From Butyrivibrio sp. (GTDB taxonomy: Bacteria > Bacillota > Clostridia > Lachnospirales > Lachnospiraceae), in contig SVGA01000029.1 in NCBI GenBank assembly GCA_015056575.1, forward strand, positions 1-40,765: a DNA stretch of 40,765 nt, in the 5' to 3' direction. The notes under the pieces were generated by a model, which searched no databases, was not told the DNA's origin, and saw only the letters and a list, made by a program, of their open reading frames with translations. This document shows positions 1 to 7,920 of the stretch, in pieces. Made by a program: the position numbers and the translations under genes. Within the stretch, counting starts at the first letter, position 1, and each line of letters opens with the position of its first letter.

Positions 1-44
1 GCATCTAATACTGAAAAATCAAGGAATAACAGAGGTTTTTGATA

Positions 45-677
45 ATGATAAAGATACTTTTCATCTGCCACGGCAATATATGCCGTTCTACCATGGCAGA
101 ATTCATAATGAAGGACATAGTTCACAAGCAGGGACTTGATGCTCTCTTTTGCATAGAGTCGTCGGCGACCCACACGGACGAGATCTGGAACGGAGTGGGG
201 AGCCCGGTATATCCGCCGGCCAGGGCGAAGCTTAGAGAGCATGGTATCGGAACACCTGAAAATGAGCTTGGAGTAAGTGAAAAGAGAGCTCGGCTCACCT
301 CAAGGACTGACTACGAGAAGTTTGATTTTATAATAGGCATGGACAGCGCCAATATCAGAAACCTCAATAACCTTTTCAGGGGCGATCCGGACAAAAAAGT
401 CTTCAAGATGCTGGAATTTGCAGGCAGAGAGGGAGACGTTGCGGATCCCTGGTACACCGGAAATTTTGACGCCACCTGGCGAGACTGCAGTGATGGCTGC
501 CACGGGCTATTCAGGCACATCCTGACAGACCCCAAGTTTTTTGAAGAACTCGCTATAGAAGAATGGGAAACAGCGATGACAGTTAATGATGATGCTCATA
601 ACTCCCATGGCTACGACGCCGATGATTGGGATGATGACAACCAGGGGCTTATTCACGACGACTTTCCTCGTGGGTAA
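45..677 (+). CDS. low-molecular-weight protein tyrosine phosphatase with acidic tail
   Basis: Predicted cytoplasmic phosphatase that removes phosphate from phosphotyrosine (in bacteria often on tyrosine kinases of capsule or exopolysaccharide systems). Seen: the family P-loop CHGNICRS at residues 8-15, giving nucleophile C8 and R14, a conserved GMD at 98-100, and the general-acid motif DPWYTG with D134. The protein has 210 residues, whereas family members usually have about 150-165; the extra stretch from about 165 to the end is very rich in Asp, Asn and His. The ATG at 45 was chosen because an AGAGG lies 9 nt upstream; an in-frame TTG at 39 is too close to it. It stands alone in front of a DegV gene, with about 190 nt between. 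No tyrosine kinase gene is in view, so its partner is unknown. Confidence 0.9.
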   Translation: MIKILFICHGNICRSTMAEFIMKDIVHKQGLDALFCIESSATHTDEIWNGVGSPVYPPARAKLREHGIGTPENELGVSEKRARLTSRTDYEKFDFIIGMDSANIRNLNNLFRGDPDKKVFKMLEFAGREGDVADPWYTGNFDATWRDCSDGCHGLFRHILTDPKFFEELAIEEWETAMTVNDDAHNSHGYDADDWDDDNQGLIHDDFPRG

Positions 678-756
678 TTTGCATAATTATACATAGGGCG
701 TTCTCAGAATTTTTGGATAATCTTCCATATATATACGACACATAATATGGTATGCT

Positions 757-801
757 ACTTGCTGAGTTTTGGAAACCGGATTTCAAAAACGAATAGCAAG
801 T
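757..801 (+). promoter_or_regulatory. leader hairpin upstream of the DegV gene, behind an extended -10
   Basis: An extended -10 (TGG then TATGCT at 751-756) is followed at once by an inverted repeat: ACTTGCT at 757-763 and AGCAAGT at 795-801. Inside it a second arm pair (TTTTG near 766-771 with CAAAA near 784-788) adds to the stem. No good -35 box is visible. It may be a leader structure that controls the downstream gene, or a weak attenuator; there is no T run behind it. Confidence 0.35.
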
Positions 802-864
802 GGCATATTTTTATGCAATTATGGAAACGAAAACTACAAAAGCAGTATCTGGGGAGGAAAGAAA

Positions 865-1713
865 ATGGGAGTGAGAATACTAACGGATTCAGCAAGTGAT
901 ATATCTCAGGAGAGAGCTGCACAGTGGGGGATAACTGTACTTCCTCTGAAAGTAAGATTCGGCGAAGAGGAGTTTCTTGACGGGGTTACTCTGAAGCCCA
1001 GAGACTTTTACAGCAAGCTGGTGGAAACTGATGTAATCCCCAAGACCAGCCAGATCTCGCCATTTGATTACGAGCAGGAGTACAAGAAGGCTGTGGATGC
1101 AGGGGATGACCTTATATGCTTTACGCTTTCTTCAGGGGTTTCAGGTTCTTACCAGAGCGCCTGCATTGCCGCACAGGATTATGAAGATAAGGTCTTCGTG
1201 ATAGACACCAGGCAGTTTTGCATATCTCAGTTCATTATTGTTGAGAGAGCGGTCCAGCTTCGCGATAAAGGTCTTTCGGCAAAAGAAATAGTGGCCCAAA
1301 TCTCGGAAGAGATGAAAAAGGCTCACGTTATAGCGGTATTTGATACCCTTGAGTACCTTAAACTCGGTGGCAGGATTTCCTCCGCAGCAGCTTTTGCGGG
1401 AAACGTACTGATGATAAAACCTGTCCTTACTATCGAAGAGGGGGTTGTAAAGATCATCGGTAAGGCAAGAGGATCAAAGAACAGTCACAACATGCTGACT
1501 GAATTCGTAAAGAGCACCGGCGGCATAGATATGGACAAACCCGCCTGCCTTGGCTATACGGGCTTTGATGACAGTATGCTGAAAAAGTATGTGGAGGATT
1601 CAAAGTTCCTTTATGAAGGCCATGAAGACAAACTCCAGTATGCGGAAGTCGGAGCAACCATCGGTACCTATGCCGGACCCGGAGCCATTGCCCTGGCATA
1701 CTTTGAAAAATAA
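865..1713 (+). CDS. DegV family fatty-acid-binding protein
   Basis: DegV proteins (FakB in Staphylococcus) bind a fatty acid and present it to the kinase FakA for phosphorylation, feeding exogenous fatty acid into phospholipid synthesis; the specific role here is inferred from family. Seen: N-terminal TDSASD at residues 7-12, TSQ at 61-63, the SSGVSGSYQSA segment at 89-99 and TLEYLKLGGR at 161-170, all conserved DegV signatures. The 282-residue length is normal for the family. The ATG at 865 follows a GGGGAGGAAAG ribosome site; the reading frame is open further upstream to 769, but that part carries no DegV similarity and crosses the leader hairpin. No FakA-like gene is nearby. Confidence 0.9.
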   Translation: MGVRILTDSASDISQERAAQWGITVLPLKVRFGEEEFLDGVTLKPRDFYSKLVETDVIPKTSQISPFDYEQEYKKAVDAGDDLICFTLSSGVSGSYQSACIAAQDYEDKVFVIDTRQFCISQFIIVERAVQLRDKGLSAKEIVAQISEEMKKAHVIAVFDTLEYLKLGGRISSAAAFAGNVLMIKPVLTIEEGVVKIIGKARGSKNSHNMLTEFVKSTGGIDMDKPACLGYTGFDDSMLKKYVEDSKFLYEGHEDKLQYAEVGATIGTYAGPGAIALAYFEK

Positions 1714-1788
1714 CCCTGAGATGTTCCCGGACAGACAGTGGAGAACGCGCTGATTTAAAGACGATAAATAAACAAATATCAAATACTT

Positions 1789-1827
1789 CGCCCTGTAACT
1801 GTGGTATACTTGTTGCAGGGCGTTTTT
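1789..1827 (+). promoter_or_regulatory. inverted repeat holding an extended -10 in its loop (herA-like gene promoter and/or degV terminator)
   Basis: CGCCCTGTAAC at 1789-1799 and GTTGCAGGGCG at 1812-1822 are complementary at 10 of 11 positions, and five T residues follow at 1823-1827. The 12-nt loop contains TGG-TATACT, an extended -10 hexamer at 1805-1810. The same bases can therefore act as a factor-independent terminator for the DegV gene and as the promoter of the next gene, or as a repressor site centred on that promoter. Confidence 0.55.
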
Positions 1828-1864
1828 GCGCCATGAAAAGAGAATAACAGTTGGGAGGATACAT

Positions 1865-3442
1865 ATGTTAAGAGACGGTAAGATATGGGTAGCTAACAAC
1901 CTTGAGGGCGAGAATATATTTCTTTTGCCCAAAATGGCTAATCGTCACGGACTCATCGCCGGTGCCACCGGAACAGGTAAGACAATAACACTTAAGGTTA
2001 TTGCTGAGTCCTTCAGCGACATGGGAGTGCCGGTATTTCTTGCGGACGTAAAGGGTGACCTTTCGGGAATGGTTAAGGAAGGTGCTGACAGTGAGGATAT
2101 GCAGAAGCGTATCCAGAAGTTTGGCCTTGCAGAGGCAGGGTTTGAATACAAGAAATATCCCGCTACTTTCTGGGACGTTTTCGGAGAGCAGGGAATCCCG
2201 CTTAGAACCACGGTTTCAGAGATGGGGCCCCTTCTTCTTGCAAGGATTCTGGGGCTTAATGATCTTCAGAGAGATATCCTCACGATTGCTTTTAAGATAG
2301 CCGATGATCAGGAACTTCTTCTTGTAGACACCAAGGATCTTAAGGCTCTGCTGAACCACATGTCCGAGAACAAGAATGATTACGCTGCTGAATACGGCAA
2401 TATCAGCCCTGTATCCGTAGCAGCCATAGTAAGATCCATCGTATCCCTTGAGATGGCAGGGGCAGATAAGTTCTTCTTCGAGCCTGCACTTGATATACGC
2501 GACTGGTTCAAAACCGATTCAAACGGCAATGGAATGATCAACATCCTGGATTCCACAAGTCTTATCAATAACGGAACTCTGTACGCAACATTCCTCCTTT
2601 GGATGATGTCAGAGCTCTTTGAGACCCTGCCTGAAGTGGGAGATCTTGAGAAACCCAAGATGGTATTCTTCTTTGACGAAGCCCACCTTCTGTTCAAGGA
2701 TACCCCCAAGCACCTTATGGACAAGATCGAGCAGGTTGTTAAGCTCATCAGATCCAAGGGCGTAGGTATTTACTTTGTAACTCAGAACCCCAGGGATATT
2801 CCTGACGGTGTTCTTGCTCAGCTTGGCAACAAGATCCAGCATGCGCTCCATGCCTACACGCCTTCCGATATGAAGGCTGTTAAGGCGGCAGCAGATTCCT
2901 TCAGGGAGAATCCGGCCTTCAAGACTGCGGACGTTATCCAGGAGCTTGGAACCGGCGAAGCCATCTGCTCATTCCTTGATGAGACCGGAACACCTACGGT
3001 CTGCGAGAGGGTCAAGATCCTTCCTCCTCAGTCCTTCATGGGCGGCATCGATGCTTCGACAAGAAGCCGCGAGATCAATAACAGCGACCTTTACGGCAAG
3101 TACTTCGAGCCTCACGATCCTGATTCGGCTTATGAGTTCCTTTTAAGAAAAGGCATTGCTGATGCTGAGGCCGCAGAGAAGCTCAAGGCCGAGGAAGCAG
3201 AGCGCAAGGCAAAAGAAAAAGAGGAGGCAGCCGCAGCTAAGGCAGCCGAGAAGGAAAAAGCTGCCGCCGACCGCAAGAAGAAGCAGACAGCCAAGAGCAT
3301 CGGAAACTCAGTTGTGGGAACTGTTGGTCGCGAAGTCGGAAAGACCGTCGGCGGAAAGTTTGGCAAGTTTGGCAAGACTCTGGGCGGAAACCTGGGCGCA
3401 AGTCTTGGAAGAGGAATACTTGCTACACTTTTCAGATCATGA
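1865..3442 (+). CDS. HerA-like P-loop ATPase (DUF853/YjgR family)
   Basis: FtsK/HerA-superfamily ATPase, predicted to be a hexameric nucleotide-driven motor on DNA; the precise function of the DUF853 branch is not settled. Seen: Walker A GATGTGKT at residues 33-40, Walker B with DEAH at 271-274 (preceded by MVFFF), and a C-terminal part that turns into an Ala/Glu/Lys helix (about 430-480) and then a Gly-rich tail with VGREVGKTVGG and a final LGRGILATLF. E. coli YjgR ends in a similar way, so this tail is a family property. The 525-residue length fits. The ATG at 1865 has GGGAGG 6 nt upstream. It forms a single-gene unit between the inverted repeat at 1789 and the terminator at 3491. It could be part of DNA repair or plasmid/phage control, but nothing next to it says which. 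Confidence 0.85.
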   Translation: MLRDGKIWVANNLEGENIFLLPKMANRHGLIAGATGTGKTITLKVIAESFSDMGVPVFLADVKGDLSGMVKEGADSEDMQKRIQKFGLAEAGFEYKKYPATFWDVFGEQGIPLRTTVSEMGPLLLARILGLNDLQRDILTIAFKIADDQELLLVDTKDLKALLNHMSENKNDYAAEYGNISPVSVAAIVRSIVSLEMAGADKFFFEPALDIRDWFKTDSNGNGMINILDSTSLINNGTLYATFLLWMMSELFETLPEVGDLEKPKMVFFFDEAHLLFKDTPKHLMDKIEQVVKLIRSKGVGIYFVTQNPRDIPDGVLAQLGNKIQHALHAYTPSDMKAVKAAADSFRENPAFKTADVIQELGTGEAICSFLDETGTPTVCERVKILPPQSFMGGIDASTRSREINNSDLYGKYFEPHDPDSAYEFLLRKGIADAEAAEKLKAEEAERKAKEKEEAAAAKAAEKEKAAADRKKKQTAKSIGNSVVGTVGREVGKTVGGKFGKFGKTLGGNLGASLGRGILATLFRS

Positions 3443-3490
3443 TGCGGATTTAATACAAAAAAATATTTAAAAATTTTTTCATGGAATTTT

Positions 3491-3543
3491 TAGCCTATCT
3501 AGTGGATTTGTCAAAAGCCAACCACCAGATAGGCTATTTTTTT
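3491..3543 (+). terminator. factor-independent terminator after the HerA-like gene
   Basis: TAGCCTATCT at 3491-3500 pairs with AGATAGGCTA at 3527-3536, continued inside by GTGG (3502-3505) with CCAC (3522-3525), then a run of seven T to 3543. It separates the ATPase gene from the dcw cluster. Confidence 0.9.
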
Positions 3544-3597
3544 GTGGAAAATTGAGCCTGCTTTAGATTAATTTCATGGAAATATCATATTTATCAC

Positions 3598-3626
3598 TTG
3601 TTAATGGCTGTTTTTTACATTATAAT
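3598..3626 (+). promoter_or_regulatory. promoter of the dcw cluster (Pmra)
   Basis: TTGTTA at 3598-3603, a 17-nt spacer and a perfect TATAAT at 3621-3626. The start of transcription should fall near 3633, directly in front of the MraZ-type repeats. Confidence 0.85.
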
Positions 3627-3632
3627 GAGCTC

Positions 3633-3680
3633 AGGTGGTAAAAAGTGGCAAAAAGTGGATGAAAGTGGTAGAAAAGTGGG
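3633..3680 (+). promoter_or_regulatory. MraZ-type operator: five GTGG repeats at about 10-bp period
   Basis: GTGG occurs at 3635, 3645, 3655, 3665 and 3676, in the repeating context AAAGTGG, giving steps of 10, 10, 10 and 11 bp. MraZ is known to bind direct repeats of this kind (TGGG or AAAGTG type) at its own promoter in E. coli and Mycoplasma. Here the array lies downstream of the -10, and the last GTG is the likely start codon of mraZ. Confidence 0.85.
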
Positions 3681-4116
3681 AGCGTTTTTTAAAGGCGAAT
3701 ACAGCCATTCCCTGGACGCCAAGGGAAGGCTCATAATTCCTACCAAATTCCGCGATCTTCTTGGTGACAATTTTGTGGTAACCAAGGGGTTTGACGGATG
3801 TCTTTTCGTGTTTGCCCAAAATGAGTGGGAGAAATTCGAAGAAAAGCTTCAGTCACTGCCTATGGATAAGCCTGAAGCCAGAATGTTATCCCGTTTCTTT
3901 CTTGCCGGAGCCACCGATGCGGAACTGGACAAACAGGGCAGGATACTTATCCCATCAACTCTTTTGGATTATGCCAAGATCGAGAAGGAGGCCATTGTTG
4001 CCGGCGTTGGTAACAGAGCCGAGATCTGGAGCAAGACTGAGTGGGAGAAGGCCAGCACCTTTGATGACATCAACGGTATAGCTGCCAAGATGAGTGAGTA
4101 CGGACTTAGCTTGTGA
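3676..4116 (+). CDS. mraZ: transcriptional regulator MraZ
   Basis: MraZ is a DNA-binding ring protein with two SpoVT/AbrB-type domains that represses the division and cell-wall cluster it heads. Seen: first domain [20 protein letters not shown] near the N-terminus and second domain with [16 protein letters not shown], each with the DxxGR(I/L) motif typical of the fold. With the GTG start at 3676 the protein has 146 residues, the usual MraZ size, and the N-terminus reads as the family does; earlier in-frame starts would run through the -10 box and the operator repeats. The ribosome site is weak (A-rich AGAAAA), which is odd and fits tight control. It is followed by rsmH after one base. Confidence 0.9.
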   Translation: MGAFFKGEYSHSLDAKGRLIIPTKFRDLLGDNFVVTKGFDGCLFVFAQNEWEKFEEKLQSLPMDKPEARMLSRFFLAGATDAELDKQGRILIPSTLLDYAKIEKEAIVAGVGNRAEIWSKTEWEKASTFDDINGIAAKMSEYGLSL

Positions 4117-4117
4117 T

Positions 4118-5059
4118 ATGGAATTCAAACACTATTCGGTACTCCTTGATGAGTGCCTGGACAATCTGAATATCAGGCCTGACGGTATTTATCTTGACGG
4201 TACCCTTGGCGGAGCCGGTCACTCTTTTCACATTGCAGAGAGACTTACGGCAGGAGGCCATCTGTACGGGACCGATCAGGATGAGGACGCCATAGCCGCC
4301 GCAACCAAGCGACTTCTTCCCTTTGAAGACAGGGTTACAGTCATCCGCGACAATTACGAGAACGCGGTCATACGGCTTAGAGAGCTGGGGGTAAAGGGGG
4401 TTGACGGTATTCTTCTGGACCTTGGGGTTTCTTCTTTTCAGTTGGATAATGCCAAGAGGGGCTTTACCTACAAGGAAGATGTTCCTCTGGACATGAGAAT
4501 GGATCAGAGACAGACTCTCACAGCCAGAGACATAGTAAATGACTATTCTGAAACAGAGTTGTTTCATATTATAAGGGATTACGGCGAGGATAAATTCGCC
4601 AAAAACATTGCCAAGCATATATGCATCGAGAGGGCGAGAACTCCGATTGAAACCACGGGGCAGCTCAACGATATCATAAAGGCTGCGATACCGGCTAGGA
4701 TGAGGGAGAAGGGAGGCCACCCCTCCAAGAGAACCTATCAGGCCATAAGAATAGCACTGAACAGGGAGCTTGATGTTCTTCAGAATTCCCTTGACGGATT
4801 TATAGATTTCCTCAATCCGGGAGGACGGCTGTGTGTTATCACTTTCCACTCCCTGGAGGACAGGATAACCAAGAACAATTTCAAAAGAAATGAGAATCCC
4901 TGCACGTGTCCGCCGGATTTTCCGGTTTGCGTATGCGGGAACGTTTCAAAGGGCAAGGTGATCACAAGAAAGCCGATCCTGCCAAGCCCGGAGGAACTTG
5001 CTGAAAACAATAGATCACAAAGCGCCAAGCTGAGAGTGTTTGAAAAAGCACAGTCCTGA
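4118..5059 (+). CDS. rsmH: 16S rRNA (cytosine(1402)-N4)-methyltransferase RsmH
   Basis: Transfers a methyl group from S-adenosylmethionine to N4 of C1402 in 16S rRNA, in the ribosomal P site. Seen: N-terminal [14 protein letters not shown]-binding loop [10 protein letters not shown] at about residues 27-36, [12 protein letters not shown], and the C-terminal block [16 protein letters not shown]. The 313-residue length is standard. The ATG at 4118 starts one base after the mraZ stop codon, so translation is probably coupled; the family N-terminus begins exactly here, and an in-frame GTG at 4094 would add unrelated residues. Confidence 0.95.
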   Translation: MEFKHYSVLLDECLDNLNIRPDGIYLDGTLGGAGHSFHIAERLTAGGHLYGTDQDEDAIAAATKRLLPFEDRVTVIRDNYENAVIRLRELGVKGVDGILLDLGVSSFQLDNAKRGFTYKEDVPLDMRMDQRQTLTARDIVNDYSETELFHIIRDYGEDKFAKNIAKHICIERARTPIETTGQLNDIIKAAIPARMREKGGHPSKRTYQAIRIALNRELDVLQNSLDGFIDFLNPGGRLCVITFHSLEDRITKNNFKRNENPCTCPPDFPVCVCGNVSKGKVITRKPILPSPEELAENNRSQSAKLRVFEKAQS

Positions 5060-5119
5060 ATGATCTTAGGGATAAGGCAGAACACTTTTTTCACAAGGCT
5101 TATGGAAGGAGGAATGAAC

Positions 5120-5557
5120 ATGGCAAGTGAATATATTCGCGGCACAACTGTAAGAAAACCGAATAAAAAGCATGTCGAGAGACCTGTCCGTGTTCATGAG
5201 ACCGAACACAGGGGCAGAAGACATCACATGAGCCTTGGCTACCTCCTGTTCCTGACATTTGCACTGGTCATGATGCTTGGAACACTGGCGTGGTATATTT
5301 CTTTGCAGTCGGAGATCAAGAACAGCGTCAAATATGTAGCTGAGCTTGAGAGCAGACTGAATAATTTGAAACAGGACAATGACGAGGCGTATAATAGAGC
5401 CAATGGAAATGTGGATCTGGATGAGATAAAGCGGATTGCCATCCAGGAGTACGGTATGACCTATGCTTCAGAAGGGCAGATAATCACTTATTCAGACGAG
5501 GGCGGCAACGACTATGTAAGGCAGCTTGCTCCTATTCCTGAGTCCGGCGGCAAATGA
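5120..5557 (+). CDS. ftsL: FtsL-like cell division protein
   Basis: Small bitopic membrane protein of the divisome (FtsL/DivIC class) that with FtsQ/DivIB activates septal wall synthesis. Seen: a basic cytoplasmic N-terminus of about 37 residues, one transmembrane segment at about 38-61, then a coiled coil (LESRLNNLKQDNDEAYNRA) and an IKRIAIQEYGM stretch that matches the end of the FtsL periplasmic helix. It has 145 residues. The ATG at 5120 was chosen because AAGGAGG lies 7 nt upstream; earlier in-frame ATGs lack a site. Assignment rests on topology and position between rsmH and the PBP gene, since FtsL sequences diverge quickly. Confidence 0.85.
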   Translation: MASEYIRGTTVRKPNKKHVERPVRVHETEHRGRRHHMSLGYLLFLTFALVMMLGTLAWYISLQSEIKNSVKYVAELESRLNNLKQDNDEAYNRANGNVDLDEIKRIAIQEYGMTYASEGQIITYSDEGGNDYVRQLAPIPESGGK

Positions 5558-5600
5558 TACCGATACATTAAATTGCAGCCAAGGAAGTGTAAGTGTATAA

Positions 5601-7886
5601 ATGAAACAACGAAAAGTTAGCAGTGATATCAAATTTGTAAAATGGATGAGAAAAAAGCTGGTAGTGCTATTTGTTCTGGTACTACTGGCTTTCGTTGGGT
5701 TAGGGGTCAGACTTATCCTTATAACCAGGAACAACGGAGAGGAATATGAAAAGCAGGTTCTGTCTCAGCAGCAGTACGATTCCACAACTCTGCCCTTCAG
5801 AAGGGGAGAGATACTGGATGCCAACGGCACGATCCTGGCCTACAGCGAGAAGGTTTACAACGTCATACTGGATGCGAAGCTTCTCCTAAGGGATGAGAAG
5901 TTCCTGGAACCCACTATTACAGCTCTGGTAAAAGAGTTTGGGCTTGACCAGGGAGAGATCAGAACATATTTAAGTGAGCATCCCACTTCCCAGTACTATG
6001 TGCTGGCCAAGAAGCTTCCCTATGATCAGATCAGGAACTTTCAGGATATGATAACACCCGGAATGGAAGGTTATGATGCCAATATTCAGGGAATCTGGTT
6101 CGAGTCAAATTATATCAGGAAATACCCCAACGGCTCCCTTGCCTGTGACGTTGTGGGATTTACCTCCAACGATAACGCCGGAATGTACGGACTTGAGGAG
6201 TATTATAACAATACACTTTCGGGGACTGCCGGAAGAGAGTACGGATATCTTGATGAGGATTCCAATCTTGAGAGGACCACGATACCTGCCGAGGATGGAG
6301 ACAGTATTGTTACCACCATTGACGGCAACCTTCAGAATATAGTTGAGAAGCATCTTCAGGAATTTAACGATACCTATGCCAATGCCTTTCGGTGGGGCAA
6401 TGCTGCCAACAATGTGGGCTGTATCATGATGGACATACACACCGGTGAGATTCTGGCCATGGCCAGTTACCCAAACTTCGACCTGAATGATCCCAGAGAC
6501 CCATCAAAGCTTATCGGTATGCCCGCTGTTGACGAAAACGGCAAGAAGCTTAAAGGCGAGTCCGAGCTGGATTCAGGCGTTTATATTACCGAAGAAATGC
6601 TTGAGAGCTTTTCCGACGAGCAGTTGTATCAGAATTACAATGCTCTGTGGAGGAATTTCTGTATAAGTGATACCTATGAGCCGGGATCTGTAGCTAAGCC
6701 CTTCACGGTTGCTGCGGGACTTGAAAGCGGCTCCATTACGGGAAATGAAGTTTATGACTGCAAAGGAAGCCTGGAAGTTGGCGGCTGGACCATCAGATGC
6801 CACAACAGATACGGTGACGGATATGTTTCCGTAGAAAGAGGAATCGAGATCTCCTGCAACGTAGCCATGATGCATATTGCACAGGCTACGGGGGTAAGCA
6901 CCTTTACCAAGTTCCAGAAGGATTTCGGCTTCGGACTTAAGACCAATATTGACCTTGCAGGAGAAGCGAGAACGGAGGGCCTTACTTACACCGCCGATGC
7001 CATGACATCTTCGGATCTTGCCACAAATTCTTTTGGCCAGGGCTTTAATGTTGATATGATCGAGATGATCACCAGTTTCAGCTCACTTATCAACGGCGGA
7101 TATTACTATGAACCTCATATCGTAAAAAGAATCGTCTCCAGCAGCGGATCCACCATTAGAAATATAGAGCCGAGAATCCTGAGACAGACTATATCACAGA
7201 GTACCTCCGACAAGATCATCCAGTACTGCAACAGAGTAGTTGCGGGAGAGGAAGGAACAGGTAAGACGGCCCGGCCTGCCGGCTACATGATCGGCGGCAA
7301 GACCGGTACTGCCCAGACACTTCCCCGTGGTAACAAGCAGTACGTTGTTTCCTTTATGGGATATGCCCCTGCGGCTAATCCTCAGATCGCCATCTACGTT
7401 GTTGTGGACAGGCCTAACGCCCAGTATCAGGACGATGCGAAGTTTGCTACAAGGATAGTAAGAGCGGTACTTACAGAGGCCCTTCCTTATCTTAATATAC
7501 CCATGACAGAAGAGCTTTCGGAAAAAGAGCAGCAGGAACTTGAGGAGCTTCACGAGAAAATGGTTACACCTGAGGCTCCCGAGGCAGAAACAGCTGAAGG
7601 CGAAGAAGGTGCCGGGACAGAAGACGGTGCGGAGAATACAGAAGGAACAGAGGCCACAGAAGGCGATGAAACCGCACAGGAAGGCGAAAATCCCGACGGC
7701 ACGGTTGATCCTGATACGCCGCGGGAGGATACTTCATCCATCTGGGAGACATTTGACGTAGACCCTTCAACGGGGTATTATATTGACCCGAATACAGGTA
7801 ATCCGATCGACCCTTCAAGCGGGTATGAATTCGGAGGAGACACATTGCCTGATTTCGGCGCAGGTACTGAAGATTCCGAGCCTTAA
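5601..7886 (+). CDS. ftsI: class B penicillin-binding protein (FtsI/SpoVD type) with long acidic tail
   Basis: Transpeptidase that cross-links septal peptidoglycan, working with FtsW. Seen: basic N-terminus, a transmembrane segment at about 17-40, a dimerisation domain, then the three active-site motifs SVAK with S363 and K366, SCN at 418-420 and KTGTA at 567-571. No PASTA domains follow. Instead the last ~110 residues are acidic and low in complexity (Glu, Gly, Thr, Ala) and end with three copies of a DP-(S/N)-(T/S)-G motif. The total of 761 residues is longer than FtsI of E. coli because of this tail. The possible ribosome site AAGGAAG is 13 nt from the ATG, which is long. It could be a SpoVD paralogue, but being the only class B PBP in the cluster it most likely serves division. 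Confidence 0.9.
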   Translation: MKQRKVSSDIKFVKWMRKKLVVLFVLVLLAFVGLGVRLILITRNNGEEYEKQVLSQQQYDSTTLPFRRGEILDANGTILAYSEKVYNVILDAKLLLRDEKFLEPTITALVKEFGLDQGEIRTYLSEHPTSQYYVLAKKLPYDQIRNFQDMITPGMEGYDANIQGIWFESNYIRKYPNGSLACDVVGFTSNDNAGMYGLEEYYNNTLSGTAGREYGYLDEDSNLERTTIPAEDGDSIVTTIDGNLQNIVEKHLQEFNDTYANAFRWGNAANNVGCIMMDIHTGEILAMASYPNFDLNDPRDPSKLIGMPAVDENGKKLKGESELDSGVYITEEMLESFSDEQLYQNYNALWRNFCISDTYEPGSVAKPFTVAAGLESGSITGNEVYDCKGSLEVGGWTIRCHNRYGDGYVSVERGIEISCNVAMMHIAQATGVSTFTKFQKDFGFGLKTNIDLAGEARTEGLTYTADAMTSSDLATNSFGQGFNVDMIEMITSFSSLINGGYYYEPHIVKRIVSSSGSTIRNIEPRILRQTISQSTSDKIIQYCNRVVAGEEGTGKTARPAGYMIGGKTGTAQTLPRGNKQYVVSFMGYAPAANPQIAIYVVVDRPNAQYQDDAKFATRIVRAVLTEALPYLNIPMTEELSEKEQQELEELHEKMVTPEAPEAETAEGEEGAGTEDGAENTEGTEATEGDETAQEGENPDGTVDPDTPREDTSSIWETFDVDPSTGYYIDPNTGNPIDPSSGYEFGGDTLPDFGAGTEDSEP

Positions 7887-7920
7887 AAGCAGGCGTATTT
7901 AGGATGGAGAGTTTAATACA

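Noticed and set aside
1..44. End of an upstream gene at the window edge
   Set aside because: Two frames are open over these few codons and neither can be recognised, so no partial gene is called.
3598..3675. N-terminal extension of MraZ by 26 residues
   Set aside because: The stretch contains the -10 box and the operator repeats, and the predicted residues do not belong to the MraZ fold.
4106..4849. Long minus-strand open frame opposite rsmH
   Set aside because: It is a shadow of a certain gene with no family similarity or ribosome site.
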